Program-made: the position numbers and the translations under genes
Source of the DNA: an uncultured Acidobacteriota bacterium
GTDB taxonomy: Bacteria; Acidobacteriota; CAIWXX01
Direction of reading: 5' to 3'
Length of the DNA stretch: 64,000 nt
Assembly: GCA_903916735.1 (NCBI GenBank)
Contig: CAIWXX010000180.1
Location: forward strand, 1-64,000
In this document: piece after piece, positions 15,797 through 25,040 of the stretch
Position numbering within the stretch: the stretch's first letter is position 1
How the letters are laid out: every line of letters starts with the position of its first letter
The notes under the pieces: model-generated
Seen by the model: the letters and a program-made list of their open reading frames with translations, nothing else
Told to the model about the DNA's origin: nothing
Database searches by the model: none

Positions 15797-17293
15797 GTGA
15801 CGACATCATCACAGCAGATCGATTCTGAGGAAGTGCAATCGACCGAGCTCTGTCTCACAACCGGTGGTCCTGTTTGTGCGCATGGGCTGTCGATCGAGGA
15901 ATGCCAGACGCTCCGGGAACGCCTCATATGGCTTGTCAAAGTCCGGTGGATCGTCGTCATCGGAGGCATCGGCATGCTCTTCGCCGGATTCCTCCTTTTC
16001 CCCGGCGATGCATTATGGGGCGCCCTGTTCACCATCATCATCTCACTTGGACTCGCCAACCTCGTCTGGTTTCTCCGTACACATAAATCCGAGGTCCGGC
16101 GGTGTGCGGGTGCCATAGATTTCGCAACATGGCAGATCCTTGTCGATTTCGCGCTGCTGGCAATTGCAGTGCATCTGACGGGAGGAATCACCAGCCCTCT
16201 CGTACCACTTTTCATTCTCCACGGTGTCTTCTCGGCGATACTGCTTCCAACTCGGCTTGCCATCCGAGTCATCATCCTGACGGTGCTGCTTATCGCTGCC
16301 TCCCTCGTTCTCGGCCACCTCGGCCTCGGCGTACCAGTCTGGGAGTTCGGCCCGGACGGCGTCGCCCCTCGATGGATCGGCGAGCTTGCCCGCTTCGCTT
16401 TTCTTGTCGTGTCGCTCGCCGGCGCGACTCTGCAGGGGCTCGATCTATCACGGGAAATACGGAACCGTTACGCCCGAATCACTCACCTCGCCCATGAGCT
16501 CGAATTACGCAACGACGAGTTGCGGCAAGTCGATGAGCAACGCGTCAGGCTGCTCGGCACGGCCTCGCATGATCTCCGGAGCCCGCTCGCGGCCGTTGAA
16601 TCCCACATCGAGCTCTTCCTGGGCGATTACGTTCCTGACGTCACCACCATACAAAAGGCATACCTGAGACGAATGAAGGAGCGGTTGCAGGGGCTTCGTC
16701 TATTCATCAACGATCTCCTGGATCTGACCGCCATCGAAAGCAAAGGAACGAAAACGGCTGAACTACGTCGATTTGATGTGGTCGCCCAGGTCATGGAAAT
16801 CGTCACAGAGCAGAGGCCGCTTGCCGAGGGGCTGGGACTGGAAATCGTCACGGAACTTCCTGATGAACCCATCCATGTTTCTGCGCCACCCGGCCACCTC
16901 CTTCTCGTCTGGACCAACCTCATTTCCAATGCCATTAAATACGGGGCCGGGCGATCGCCCTTGAAAGTGACTATTCGGAAAGAAAACGGGCATGTGGCTG
17001 TCTCGGTGCAGGACAGCGGATTGGGAATTTCCCAGGAGGATCTGGCCAAGCTGTTCACGGACTATTTCCGTTCACCTTCAGTCAAGAAAGCCGGTATTCC
17101 AGGTACTGGTTTGGGCTTGTCCATTGCCCGACGCGTCGTGGAAGGCGTTGGTGGTCACATCGACGTCGCAACGAAGCTTGGGGAGGGCTCGACATTCACA
17201 ATCGTCCTGCCCATGGCTCCTCCAGAAGGAGATTCTGTGGCGAAATCTGATCGTGCACCACAAACCCCGGCCGATTCTGATTCCCATTCGTAA
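15797..17293 (+). CDS. Membrane sensor histidine kinase
   Basis: The GTG start gives 498 aa. After about 45 soluble residues come about six hydrophobic segments (45-215), such as WIVVIGGIGMLFAGFLLF and FTIIISLGLANLVWFL, with little extracellular loop. This suggests a membrane-embedded sensor. A short linker leads to a HisKA domain with the phospho-His in GTASHDLRSPLAAVE near residue 258, and an HATPase domain with N (WTNLISNAIKYG), G1 (VQDSGLGISQEDL) and G2 (GTGLGLSIARRVVEG) boxes. The receiver-only gene upstream is a possible partner. The ribosome site at the GTG is weak, so the start is less certain than the rest. Confidence 0.9.
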   Translation: MTTSSQQIDSEEVQSTELCLTTGGPVCAHGLSIEECQTLRERLIWLVKVRWIVVIGGIGMLFAGFLLFPGDALWGALFTIIISLGLANLVWFLRTHKSEVRRCAGAIDFATWQILVDFALLAIAVHLTGGITSPLVPLFILHGVFSAILLPTRLAIRVIILTVLLIAASLVLGHLGLGVPVWEFGPDGVAPRWIGELARFAFLVVSLAGATLQGLDLSREIRNRYARITHLAHELELRNDELRQVDEQRVRLLGTASHDLRSPLAAVESHIELFLGDYVPDVTTIQKAYLRRMKERLQGLRLFINDLLDLTAIESKGTKTAELRRFDVVAQVMEIVTEQRPLAEGLGLEIVTELPDEPIHVSAPPGHLLLVWTNLISNAIKYGAGRSPLKVTIRKENGHVAVSVQDSGLGISQEDLAKLFTDYFRSPSVKKAGIPGTGLGLSIARRVVEGVGGHIDVATKLGEGSTFTIVLPMAPPEGDSVAKSDRAPQTPADSDSHS

Positions 17294-17468
17294 CGATCTC
17301 CCGCTCGTCCCCGATCCTGCCGCACCAGAATTGCGAGAGAAAAATTTTCCCTCAGGCGACAGCAGAAATGCGATGCAGCAGGGTGGCCTCAAAGTCAAGC
17401 CGGTGCCTCGTCAGGAAATATTGAATTGGTGACGTATCAGCAAAAAGTTGAACTGAAGCGCGATCGCA

Positions 17469-19472
17469 TCACTTTTGCACGACCTTGTTTGATTCGGCGC
17501 GCTGCAGCCAGACAGCCATTTCACCGTCGCCACGATGGTCCCATGCATAATAAGGAATCGCCATGAATGAAGTCGATTGAGACGCCGGTGGTTTCTGCGA
17601 GTGGGCCGTGATCAAGCGTTGAGCATCGCCGTGGATGACGGTGATGCCATTGAGCAGATCGGGTTTGTATTCGCTCATCAGAGTTGACGAATCGGGAAGA
17701 ATCAAGTCCAGCACCCGGCCGCCGTTATCAATGCCCTCGGCGCAATAAACAATCGGCCCTCGTTCAAGCGCGACCCTGCCCACATCGGCTTTCACGAGAT
17801 CGTTGCTGACGACTCGATGGATCGGCATCGGCAGATCCATTTCGATAATATCGCCCTTGTGCCAGAGTCGTTTGATTGGGAGATACCCCTTGTCGGTCTG
17901 CACAACGATGGGCTTGCGATTGACGTTGACGGTGACTTTGTCGCCGGTAGGATCGAGATAGCGATAGAGGTCGCTCGGCACAGGCTGGTTTTGAGCCCAT
18001 CCGGGTATTCGCACACACACCGTGAATTGAGCTTCATTATCCGGAGTCACAACCATTTTCACGTGGCCCGACCAGGGGTAATTCGTTTCCTGCCGAAAAG
18101 AAACCTTTCGATCCATGATATCGATCTGCGCCGTGCCGGCGATGAAAAGATTGACGTAGAGATTGTCATCCTTCACAGCGTAGATATAGCCGGGCAGAGA
18201 GGGCAAAAAGCGAGTGATATTGCCGGGGCAACAGGCGACTTCAAACCATGGACTTCGGCCATACGTGCCCTTGGACTCAAGCGGATTCTGATAGAAGAAT
18301 CGATCGCCGCCGAGTGAAACGCCCGACAGCATTCCGTTGTAGAGAATCCGCTCGAGAACATCAATATATTTCGAGTTGCCGTGCATGAGAAACAACCGAT
18401 AGTTCCAAAAAGCGTTTCCAATTGCGGCGCAGGTTTCGGCATAGCCGACATTCGGCAGTTCGTCATCGCCCCCAAATCCTTCGGTTTCCTCCCTCGATCC
18501 AATGCCTCCCGTGAGGTACATCTTTTCCCCGACGACGTTGGCCCAGAGCGTATCAATGGCATTGGCATATTCGGTGTATCCGCCAAGGGCCGCCACGTCG
18601 GCCATGCCGGAATACATGTAGACGGCTCGCACCGCATGCCCGACTGCTTCTGTTTGCCGGAGAACCGGCTTGTGATCCTGCAAATATTCACGATCGTTGT
18701 ACACAAGGAAGGGCGAATCAGGTGGAAAAGAATGGAGTGGAAGTCCTTGGCCGCGTTGATCGAGGAAAAATTTGGCGAGATCGAGATACCGTCGATCACC
18801 GCTCACCCGATACAGTTTGGCAAGGCCGATCTCAATTTCCTGATGTCCTGGGAAGGCATGTATTTTGTCAGGGCCGAATGTGTTGACCAAAAGATCGGCA
18901 TTCTTGAATGCAACGTTGAGAAAATCCTTTTCGCCGGTGGCCTGATAGTATGCGACTGCCGCCTCGTACATGTGTCCGACGTTGTAAAGTTCGTGACTGA
19001 CACGCAGAAGCGACCAGCGGGTCGGGCCGGCTCCAGGTGCCGGATTCTGAGGATCAATCGTACGCGCCGTATAGAGATAGCCATCGGGCTCCTGTGCGGC
19101 GGCGATGATGTGAATCAGATCACTCAATTTCTTCTGGAGCTCCGGATCAGGATGCAGCAGAAGCGAATAGGAAGCTCCTTCCATGACCTTGAAGACATCG
19201 CTGTCATTGTATCGCTTACCTTGGTGAAGCCCTTTCATCATCCCAGCGGCCTTGCGGAAATTATCCACCCGGCCGGTTTCTTCATTCATTTTCATCGCAA
19301 AAGGAATCGTGACGGTGCGGTTTGTTTCCAGTCGAGGTGCCCAGAAAGCATCCTGTATCTGAACACGAGTAAAATCGACAGGCCGTATCGGATAGTCGTT
19401 TTGGAGTGTTGCCGCAACGCTGCACAGTGGCGCCAGAAGAACGCCAGTCACCAGAGAAAGGAAGCGAGTCAT
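17469..19472 (-). CDS. Secreted DUF1680 glycosidase (GH127-like, beta-L-arabinofuranosidase type)
   Basis: The ATG at 19472 has an AGGAGA ribosome site, giving 667 aa with a signal peptide (MTRFLSLVTGVLLAPLCSVAA). The (alpha/alpha)6-barrel family is recognised from PIRPVDFTRVQIQDAFWAPR, GRVDNFRKAAG, DGYLYTARTI, YLTGGIGSREETEGFG and YAETCAAIGNAFWNYRLF. The latter carries the Glu and Cys of the GH127 site. The CCPGN segment gives two more zinc-site Cys, but the position where GH127 enzymes have a further Cys two residues earlier appears to be Val here. Zinc binding may therefore differ, or this is another DUF1680 subfamily. The role would be release of arabinose-type sugars from plant or glycoprotein glycans. 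It stands alone between two kinase genes. Confidence 0.88.
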   Translation of the reverse strand: MTRFLSLVTGVLLAPLCSVAATLQNDYPIRPVDFTRVQIQDAFWAPRLETNRTVTIPFAMKMNEETGRVDNFRKAAGMMKGLHQGKRYNDSDVFKVMEGASYSLLLHPDPELQKKLSDLIHIIAAAQEPDGYLYTARTIDPQNPAPGAGPTRWSLLRVSHELYNVGHMYEAAVAYYQATGEKDFLNVAFKNADLLVNTFGPDKIHAFPGHQEIEIGLAKLYRVSGDRRYLDLAKFFLDQRGQGLPLHSFPPDSPFLVYNDREYLQDHKPVLRQTEAVGHAVRAVYMYSGMADVAALGGYTEYANAIDTLWANVVGEKMYLTGGIGSREETEGFGGDDELPNVGYAETCAAIGNAFWNYRLFLMHGNSKYIDVLERILYNGMLSGVSLGGDRFFYQNPLESKGTYGRSPWFEVACCPGNITRFLPSLPGYIYAVKDDNLYVNLFIAGTAQIDIMDRKVSFRQETNYPWSGHVKMVVTPDNEAQFTVCVRIPGWAQNQPVPSDLYRYLDPTGDKVTVNVNRKPIVVQTDKGYLPIKRLWHKGDIIEMDLPMPIHRVVSNDLVKADVGRVALERGPIVYCAEGIDNGGRVLDLILPDSSTLMSEYKPDLLNGITVIHGDAQRLITAHSQKPPASQSTSFMAIPYYAWDHRGDGEMAVWLQRAESNKVVQK

Positions 19473-19603
19473 CAATGTTATCTCCTCTCCGAATGGGATT
19501 GAGAAGGCTCCGCGCCGTGCCTGATCCAAACTTGTATATTACACTCTCTTCTTCCGATCAGCAGCTCTTTCAATGCTGTTCGGACAGAGCTTTCATCGTT
19601 TGC

Positions 19604-19673
19604 CAATAGGGGTCAGGGACCGGCAACTGGGCAGGAATGATTGAGCCTCTGTACCCTTATCCCTGACCCATTG
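19604..19673. repeat. REP-like palindromic element
   Basis: CAATAGGGGTCAGGGAC at the left and TCCCTGACCCATTG at the right form imperfect inverted arms around a spacer of about 40 bases. The form resembles REP/REPIN elements seen in several phyla. It lies exactly where the neighbouring radical SAM pseudogene loses similarity. Confidence 0.6.
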
Positions 19674-20345
19674 TTGAATTCAGCACGGCTGTGCCGCGAA
19701 TTGCGATGCCTTCCAGTCGGTCGTATGGTTCAAATGCCGGGACAAGATCATCGCTCTTTGGAATGGGTTGAGCGGAGGGCGAATTCATTCCCAGCAGATC
19801 GAATAGCGGAATTGGATTGAGTGAGATCTGTCCTGAGATGACATGATCGGCTCCACTGCTTCGCACCGCATGCTCCCGACAGAGAGTTGCGTAGAGCCCT
19901 CCAAGAATGACCGGCACGTTCGGAATCACTCTCTTTAAAAATGAAACTGTCTCCTGAACACCCGTGTACCAACAGGTCATCCCCGATGTCATCAGGATGA
20001 AATCGGGCCGGGGCATGTGCCGTGTGAGATTTTCGGCAGACCAGGGAGGCACACCGTAGCGACAGTAATGGCGCGGGATGTGAGCCAGTGAAGGGGCTTT
20101 GGAAGGGCTTCGCGATAGAACTCGCCTCGTCCCGATTCGTGCCGTTGAAGATTCTGATCAAGGCGCGTCGATATCTCAGGGATCCGTGCGTGATTGAGAA
20201 GATCGATGAGAAACACATTGTGCCCGGCATCCAGCAGCATCCGCCCGATGCGGAGCAGGCCGAGAGGCCGAATCCATTAATCATATGCGGCAAAATCATG
20301 GATAGTCTCGATAGACCCGGCATGACGGCTCGGCATCCTCGCGAG
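19674..20345 (-). pseudogene. Decayed B12-binding domain radical SAM gene
   Basis: Read on the minus strand, IHDFAAYD leads into WIRPLGLLRIGRMLLDAGHN and VFLIDLL, a typical cobalamin-binding N-terminus. A TAA at 20277-20279 interrupts it where TTA (Leu) would be expected. A frameshift near 20080 moves the frame to PRHYCRYGVPPWSAENL, then PDFILMTSGMTCWYTGV, VPVILGGLYATL and SGADHVISGQ. Similarity continues to FEPYDRLEGIAIRGT and stops just before the expected GCPxxCxYC radical SAM motif, at the REP-like palindrome. The catalytic domain is gone. With a nonsense codon, a frameshift and a truncation, this is a dead gene. Confidence 0.8.
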
Positions 20346-20458
20346 CCGTGCCGCAGAGGCTCCGAAGCCATTTTGTCGCAATAGGCGCGTGCTTACTCGC
20401 GGATAGGGGTTTAGAGTAGTGCCCGCCGAGAGGAACCTTGCCGCCGTATCCAGAGGCC

Positions 20459-22915
20459 TTACTGATCTATCCCGGCCAGGACGTGCCGTAGTTTCGCTTC
20501 CAGAGTCCGTATCTGGTAAGGCTTTTGAATGTAGCCGTCGGGCCGCCGGCCGGCGAATCGACCGGTGACATCCAGTTCCTCATAACCGCTGGAGAGGATC
20601 ACTCGAATGTCGGGCCGTATGCGGCAGAGTTCGTAAAAGGTCTCTTCGCCATCCATCTGAGGCATCGTCAAATCGAGTAGCACGCAAACGATCCGATCTT
20701 CAACGAGGCTGTTCTCAGCCGAATCTTTGCGGAGAATTTCCGCAGCATCACGCCCATTTCCGGCAGTCCGAACCTTGAAGCCAAGCACCCCAAGCATCTC
20801 ACGGCCAAGAGCCTGGATTGCTTCGTCATCATCGACAAGTAGAATCGCGCCGTGGCTGTGCCATTCCGGATGAGGCGCCTCCTTTTCTCGCACGTGATCG
20901 GCGATGGCGGCCACGGCAGGAAGGAGAATCCTGAAAGTGGCGCCTTTTTCTTTTTCACTGAGGACCTTAATGGCGCCCATGTGCCCCCGGACGATGCCGA
21001 GAACAGCGGCCAGCCCGAGCCCTCGCCCTGTGAATTTCGTCGTGAAAAAAGGATCAAATATTTTTGGGAGAGTTTCAGCATCCATGCCGCAACCCGAATC
21101 CGTCACCTCCAAGTAAACATAGTTGCCTTCCGGTAGCTCTTCATCCAGCCAGGCTGATGCGAGGTAGCTGCGGTCGCACTGGAGTTCGCCGGTCGAGAGC
21201 GTGATGACACCCGGCTTATCGCCGATTGCTTCCGAGGCATTGATGACGAGATTCATGATGATCTGACGGATTTGGGAAACATCGGCCTCGACCGAATGCA
21301 AGGCATCGGCAAATTGATACTTCAACGTCGCCTTTTTCGAAATGGAGACCTCAAGCATATGCCCCATTTCGCGAATCACCTCACTCAAATCCACCGCCCG
21401 GATAATGAATCGACCTCGGCCGGAATATGCCAGCATCTGTCGGCAGAGATCGGCGGCCCTCTGGGAGGCTTTGACAGCTTCCTGCAGATTTTCCCGGATG
21501 GGGGACACCGACGAGATGCCTCGTAAAGAAAGATCCAGATTCCCCAGGATGGCCATGAGCAGATTGTTGAAATCGTGAGCAATCCCGCCGGCGAGGACGC
21601 CGAGGCTTTCGAGCTTCTGCACCTGCTGGACTTTCGCTTCCAGCTTGTGACGTTCTACATCAGCGCGCTTTTGATCGCTGATATCGCGAAAGATCCCGAA
21701 GGCCCCGGTGATCTGTCCGCTGAGATCAAACTGCGGGGTGACGGTCATCAGCAGATCCCGGCGCTCGCCATCCGGACGGATGATTTCGAGCTCATACCTG
21801 CTCTCTTCGCCTTTACGCCGTTTGACTGTTTGCTTGGTGACAAAAGCAAACTGCTCTTCACCCATGAATTCCTTCAGATTGCGACCGACAAGCGTGTTCT
21901 TGGGGACACCGAAGATGCGTTCCGCCGCGGGATTCACAAAAACGAATTTTTCATCCCAATCGACGACTCCGATCCCTTCGCCCTGATTCTCGATCAGCTT
22001 TCGATATTTTGCTTCGCTCTCACGCAAAGCCTGCTCGGCAAGCTTCCGCTCAGTGATGTCCTGAATGAGGCCGTCATACGATAGCAGTTTGCCATCGGAA
22101 TCGAAATGCTGTACCGGTGTGTTGCGGACCCATCGCCTGAAGCCGTCTTTGCGGATGATCCGGTGTTCGAGGGCAGGGACTTCCTGGCCTTCGAGGACGA
22201 GTCGCACCTGATCGATGACAGCCTGCCTGTCCGGCGCATCGACCATCCGGAGCCACAGATAGGGATCCGCGGCAAAATCATCCGACGTATAGCCGGTGAC
22301 AGCGACGCACGCCGCGCCGTGCACTGTTTCGACGGCCCTGCCATTGTCGACGCGCACGGTAAAGAAATAGTCCGTAACGGCTTGTGTCATGCGTTGGTAG
22401 CGAGCCTCGCTCTTCCGCAGAGTTTCCTCGGCACGCTTACTGTCCGTGATGTCTTCACATGTCACAAAAATCCGGCCATCTCCCACTTTCACGAAACGAA
22501 ATATGATATCGTGAAGAGCGCTGTGCTTGCTCTCGACCTTGTATTCCCGGGGCTTTGAGTCCGCGCCGACGGAGTCAGCCAGGTCGGAGGCCCATTGGGA
22601 GCTGATGTCGCGCCTGTAATCAGGATCCGGATACGCCGCTTCAATCCATTTTTCCCACGTGGGCAGGTCCTCTTTCGTATAGCCCAGGACTTCTTCGAAT
22701 TTCCGATTGACATATTCGATTTCCCCGGAAGAACGCACAAGGAGGATGGGAAGCGGGAAGTGTGCAACGAGACGTCTCAGACGCGTCTCGCTCTCAGTCA
22801 CCGTCTCTTTGGCTCGCTGTCGTTCATCCTCAGCCGCCTCTAGTTGGGCGATACGCGTGTGCAATTTGGAATTGTCAAACAGAAGTTCAGCCTTGGATTT
22901 ACTCTTTTGGCTCAT
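20459..22915 (-). CDS. Soluble PAS-PAS-PAS hybrid histidine kinase with receiver
   Basis: The ATG at 22915 has a GAGGAG ribosome site. The 818-aa protein begins with a coiled-coil stretch, then three PAS domains (near 50-175, 175-300 and 300-425; ITDSKRAEE, ITERKLAEQ and ISDQKRADV mark their ends). Next come a HisKA domain with GIAHDFNNLLMAILGNL near residue 445, an HATPase (NLVINASEAIG, DSGCGM, GRGLGLAAVLGIV) and a C-terminal receiver with LLDLTMPQMDG and an IQKPY Lys. There is no membrane segment, so it senses a cytoplasmic signal. Internal phosphorelay to the receiver is likely. No output partner lies next to it. Confidence 0.95.
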   Translation of the reverse strand: MSQKSKSKAELLFDNSKLHTRIAQLEAAEDERQRAKETVTESETRLRRLVAHFPLPILLVRSSGEIEYVNRKFEEVLGYTKEDLPTWEKWIEAAYPDPDYRRDISSQWASDLADSVGADSKPREYKVESKHSALHDIIFRFVKVGDGRIFVTCEDITDSKRAEETLRKSEARYQRMTQAVTDYFFTVRVDNGRAVETVHGAACVAVTGYTSDDFAADPYLWLRMVDAPDRQAVIDQVRLVLEGQEVPALEHRIIRKDGFRRWVRNTPVQHFDSDGKLLSYDGLIQDITERKLAEQALRESEAKYRKLIENQGEGIGVVDWDEKFVFVNPAAERIFGVPKNTLVGRNLKEFMGEEQFAFVTKQTVKRRKGEESRYELEIIRPDGERRDLLMTVTPQFDLSGQITGAFGIFRDISDQKRADVERHKLEAKVQQVQKLESLGVLAGGIAHDFNNLLMAILGNLDLSLRGISSVSPIRENLQEAVKASQRAADLCRQMLAYSGRGRFIIRAVDLSEVIREMGHMLEVSISKKATLKYQFADALHSVEADVSQIRQIIMNLVINASEAIGDKPGVITLSTGELQCDRSYLASAWLDEELPEGNYVYLEVTDSGCGMDAETLPKIFDPFFTTKFTGRGLGLAAVLGIVRGHMGAIKVLSEKEKGATFRILLPAVAAIADHVREKEAPHPEWHSHGAILLVDDDEAIQALGREMLGVLGFKVRTAGNGRDAAEILRKDSAENSLVEDRIVCVLLDLTMPQMDGEETFYELCRIRPDIRVILSSGYEELDVTGRFAGRRPDGYIQKPYQIRTLEAKLRHVLAGIDQ

Positions 22916-23511
22916 GCGAGTACTCCTCAAACCTGCAACAAGCCGTTTCGCTTGAGATCGCTGGACGCGGCCCGCAGATGCTCGTGCTTATTCACCACAC
23001 GGATGAATGAAACGATGAAGAATGCTTCCTCCAAGTCGTTTGTCTGCGGGTATTTCATATACAAAACCTAGAGCCTCCCCGATCGTTTGTCAAGAATCGC
23101 CGAGTCGGCCGGCACCGTTCGATCAACGCTTTTGGTGAAATCGTCGCCGCCGCTGGTGAGATCTCTATCGATTGAACATAACGGCAACGCCGATGAGAAG
23201 AGGGACAGTTGTCGCAGCGAGCAGGAGAGCGTAGACGACGGTCACGATGACGGCGTTCGTATGATTCGCGACAACACCATCGATCATCCTGTACAGGAAA
23301 ACCGTGGTCCTGTCGATGCGATCCTTGACAAGGACGAATTGAAAGCGATAAGAAGGAAAACTACGATGTCACAAGGAAGATCGATGATCATCTTGCAAGT
23401 GGTAGTGCCTCGGCTGTCACCTTTCATATCCTCACACATGATCATCACCCTGTTTTTCAGGCTCGCGCACGTGACTGAAGCATTCATAAGAATTGGCTCT
23501 TGGAGGCACCG
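22916..23511. other. Divergent intergenic region
   Basis: It separates the hybrid kinase from the C1B-like gene. Apart from a possible 40-residue membrane peptide listed separately, nothing convincing is seen. Frames on both strands look protein-like over parts of 23160-23480, which may reflect a decayed gene. Confidence 0.4.
23165..23287 (-). CDS. Possible 40-aa membrane peptide
   Basis: ATG 23287 to TAG 23165 encodes a peptide with one strong transmembrane stretch (AVIVTVVYALLLAATTVPLL) and codons typical of the surrounding genes. Protein-like sequence continues upstream of the ATG (DRTTVFLYR), and there is no good ribosome site. It may therefore be the C-terminal remnant of a larger gene. 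Confidence 0.25.
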   Translation of the reverse strand: MIDGVVANHTNAVIVTVVYALLLAATTVPLLIGVAVMFNR

Positions 23512-24708
23512 ATGAGACTCTGTTCATTGCATCCCATCCTGGTGATTGTGCTCCTATCCGGCCCGGCATCCGGCATGCCCGCCAATCCGACAGAGAAAAA
23601 GAAGGCCGACGAAAAGGAAAACCCGGCGCACATCTTTACGATTGAAAGCGAGGTCAAGCGCACGCCGATCAAGGACCAGTACTGGACGGGAACCTGCTGG
23701 GATTTTTCAACAACATCATTCATCGAAGCTGAACTGATTCGTATGGGGAGAGGTGAGTTCGATCTGTCGGAGATGTTCACGGTGCGACACACCTATCAGT
23801 TGAAGTCCATGAATTACATACGCCGGCATGGCGCCGCCACGTTCGGCGAAGGCGGGCAGGCTCATGATGTGCTCCATCTGATGAGAACCTACGGGGCAGT
23901 GCCTGAAAGCGCATACACAGGTCAGAACATCGATGAACCGCGTCATAACCATGGCGAAATGGTTGCGGTCATCCAGGGCATGCTGGATGGGGTTCTCAAG
24001 AAGGAGGGTAAACGACTCACCCCGCGATGGCCTGACGCGATCGAGGCCGTTCTCGACGTTTACCTCGGAAAGCCTCCTGCCTCCTTTGAATACCAAGGCA
24101 AGACCTATACCCCGCTGGCGTTCATGAACGATGTTCTGCAAATCCCATTCGACGATTACATCGAAATGACTTCCTATACTCATCATCCTTTCTTTCAAAA
24201 ATTCTGTCTGGAAGTTCCGGATAACTGGGCGGACGCGGGCGATTATTATAATGTGCCGATCGACGACTTCGAAACGATTATCGACAATGCGTTGAAGCAC
24301 GGGTATTCAGTCGTGTGGGATGGGGATGTGAGCGAGAAGGAATATTCGAGCCGCGAAACCGGCTATGGAGTCGTCCCTGCAAAAGAATGGGAAGACAAAA
24401 CCAAGGCGGAACAGGAAGCCAAGGCGACGGAGCCCGAGATCGAGAAGGAAGTGACGCAGGAGATGAGACAGAGGGCTTTCGATAATTTCACGACAACAGA
24501 TGACCATTTGATGCATATCGTAGGCCTCGCTCACGACCAGAAAGGCACCAAATTCTACCTGACAAAAAACTCGGGCGGGACGCTCGACCGCAAATTCGAT
24601 GGGTATGTGTATCTGTCACGATCATATGTCCGTTTGAAGACGATCGCCATCATGATCAATAAGAAGTCCCTGACGCCCGAGATGGCGAGGAAGTTGGGGA
24701 TAGAGTAG
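23512..24708 (+). CDS. Secreted C1B peptidase-like protein (PepC/bleomycin hydrolase type)
   Basis: The ATG at 23512 lies five bases after GGAGG, giving 398 aa with a signal peptide (MRLCSLHPILVIVLLSG). The C1 catalytic Cys is in YWTGTCWDFSTTSFIEAE near residue 66, with a Gln-equivalent region ahead of it. The His is in DDHLMHIVGLAHD and the Asn in LTKNSGG. C1B peptidases normally have NSWG here, so the Trp after Asn-Ser is replaced by Gly. A charged helical insert (KTKAEQEAKATEPEIEKE) lies near residue 300. Known PepC enzymes are cytoplasmic hexamers, so export is unusual but recurs in related proteins. It may be an extracellular aminopeptidase. Confidence 0.85.
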   Translation: MRLCSLHPILVIVLLSGPASGMPANPTEKKKADEKENPAHIFTIESEVKRTPIKDQYWTGTCWDFSTTSFIEAELIRMGRGEFDLSEMFTVRHTYQLKSMNYIRRHGAATFGEGGQAHDVLHLMRTYGAVPESAYTGQNIDEPRHNHGEMVAVIQGMLDGVLKKEGKRLTPRWPDAIEAVLDVYLGKPPASFEYQGKTYTPLAFMNDVLQIPFDDYIEMTSYTHHPFFQKFCLEVPDNWADAGDYYNVPIDDFETIIDNALKHGYSVVWDGDVSEKEYSSRETGYGVVPAKEWEDKTKAEQEAKATEPEIEKEVTQEMRQRAFDNFTTTDDHLMHIVGLAHDQKGTKFYLTKNSGGTLDRKFDGYVYLSRSYVRLKTIAIMINKKSLTPEMARKLGIE

Positions 24709-25040
24709 TTGTCGGGCGCCGCCTCCTCTTGTCAACCCGGAGCTGATCCATTGAACCGGCTCCGCTCTTCCATCTGCGGTTCACGTGTCCCTGGCTTTCT
24801 TGACAGCGACCACTCTCCGGATCGCAATTTCCGCACCATCATGCTTATCCAGGGACAGAGAGCATCCACTCCAATCGATCAAAGCAGCAGTGGCCGGTTT
24901 CAAAAAAGGTCAGCCGAAGCCGTACCAAGCCCATCCTCGATGAGTCTGCGCAGTCACGAAAAGCGGCGCCATGGGCTCATCAGACAAATAGGTCCTCGGA
25001 TGCGAATCAAGATGGAACCGATTACTGGAATCAAGAAAGC
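24709..25040. other. Intergenic region
   Basis: No gene, hairpin or repeat is recognised. A frame through this gap ends at the glycosyltransferase start as ATGA, but it has no good start and no protein-like character. Confidence 0.4.

Noticed and set aside
17333-17351. Imperfect palindrome GAGAGAAAAATTTTCCCTC between convergent genes as a terminator
   Set aside because: The stem is short and mostly A-T with no loop to speak of, so it is not a convincing terminator.
18381-19502. 373-codon open frame antisense to the DUF1680 gene
   Set aside because: It is a shadow of a strongly supported gene, with no ribosome site or domain.
23087-23515. 142-codon plus-strand frame before the C1B-like gene
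   Set aside because: Parts look protein-like, but it overlaps the real start, changes frame against better-looking segments and has no known motif. A decayed gene remains possible.
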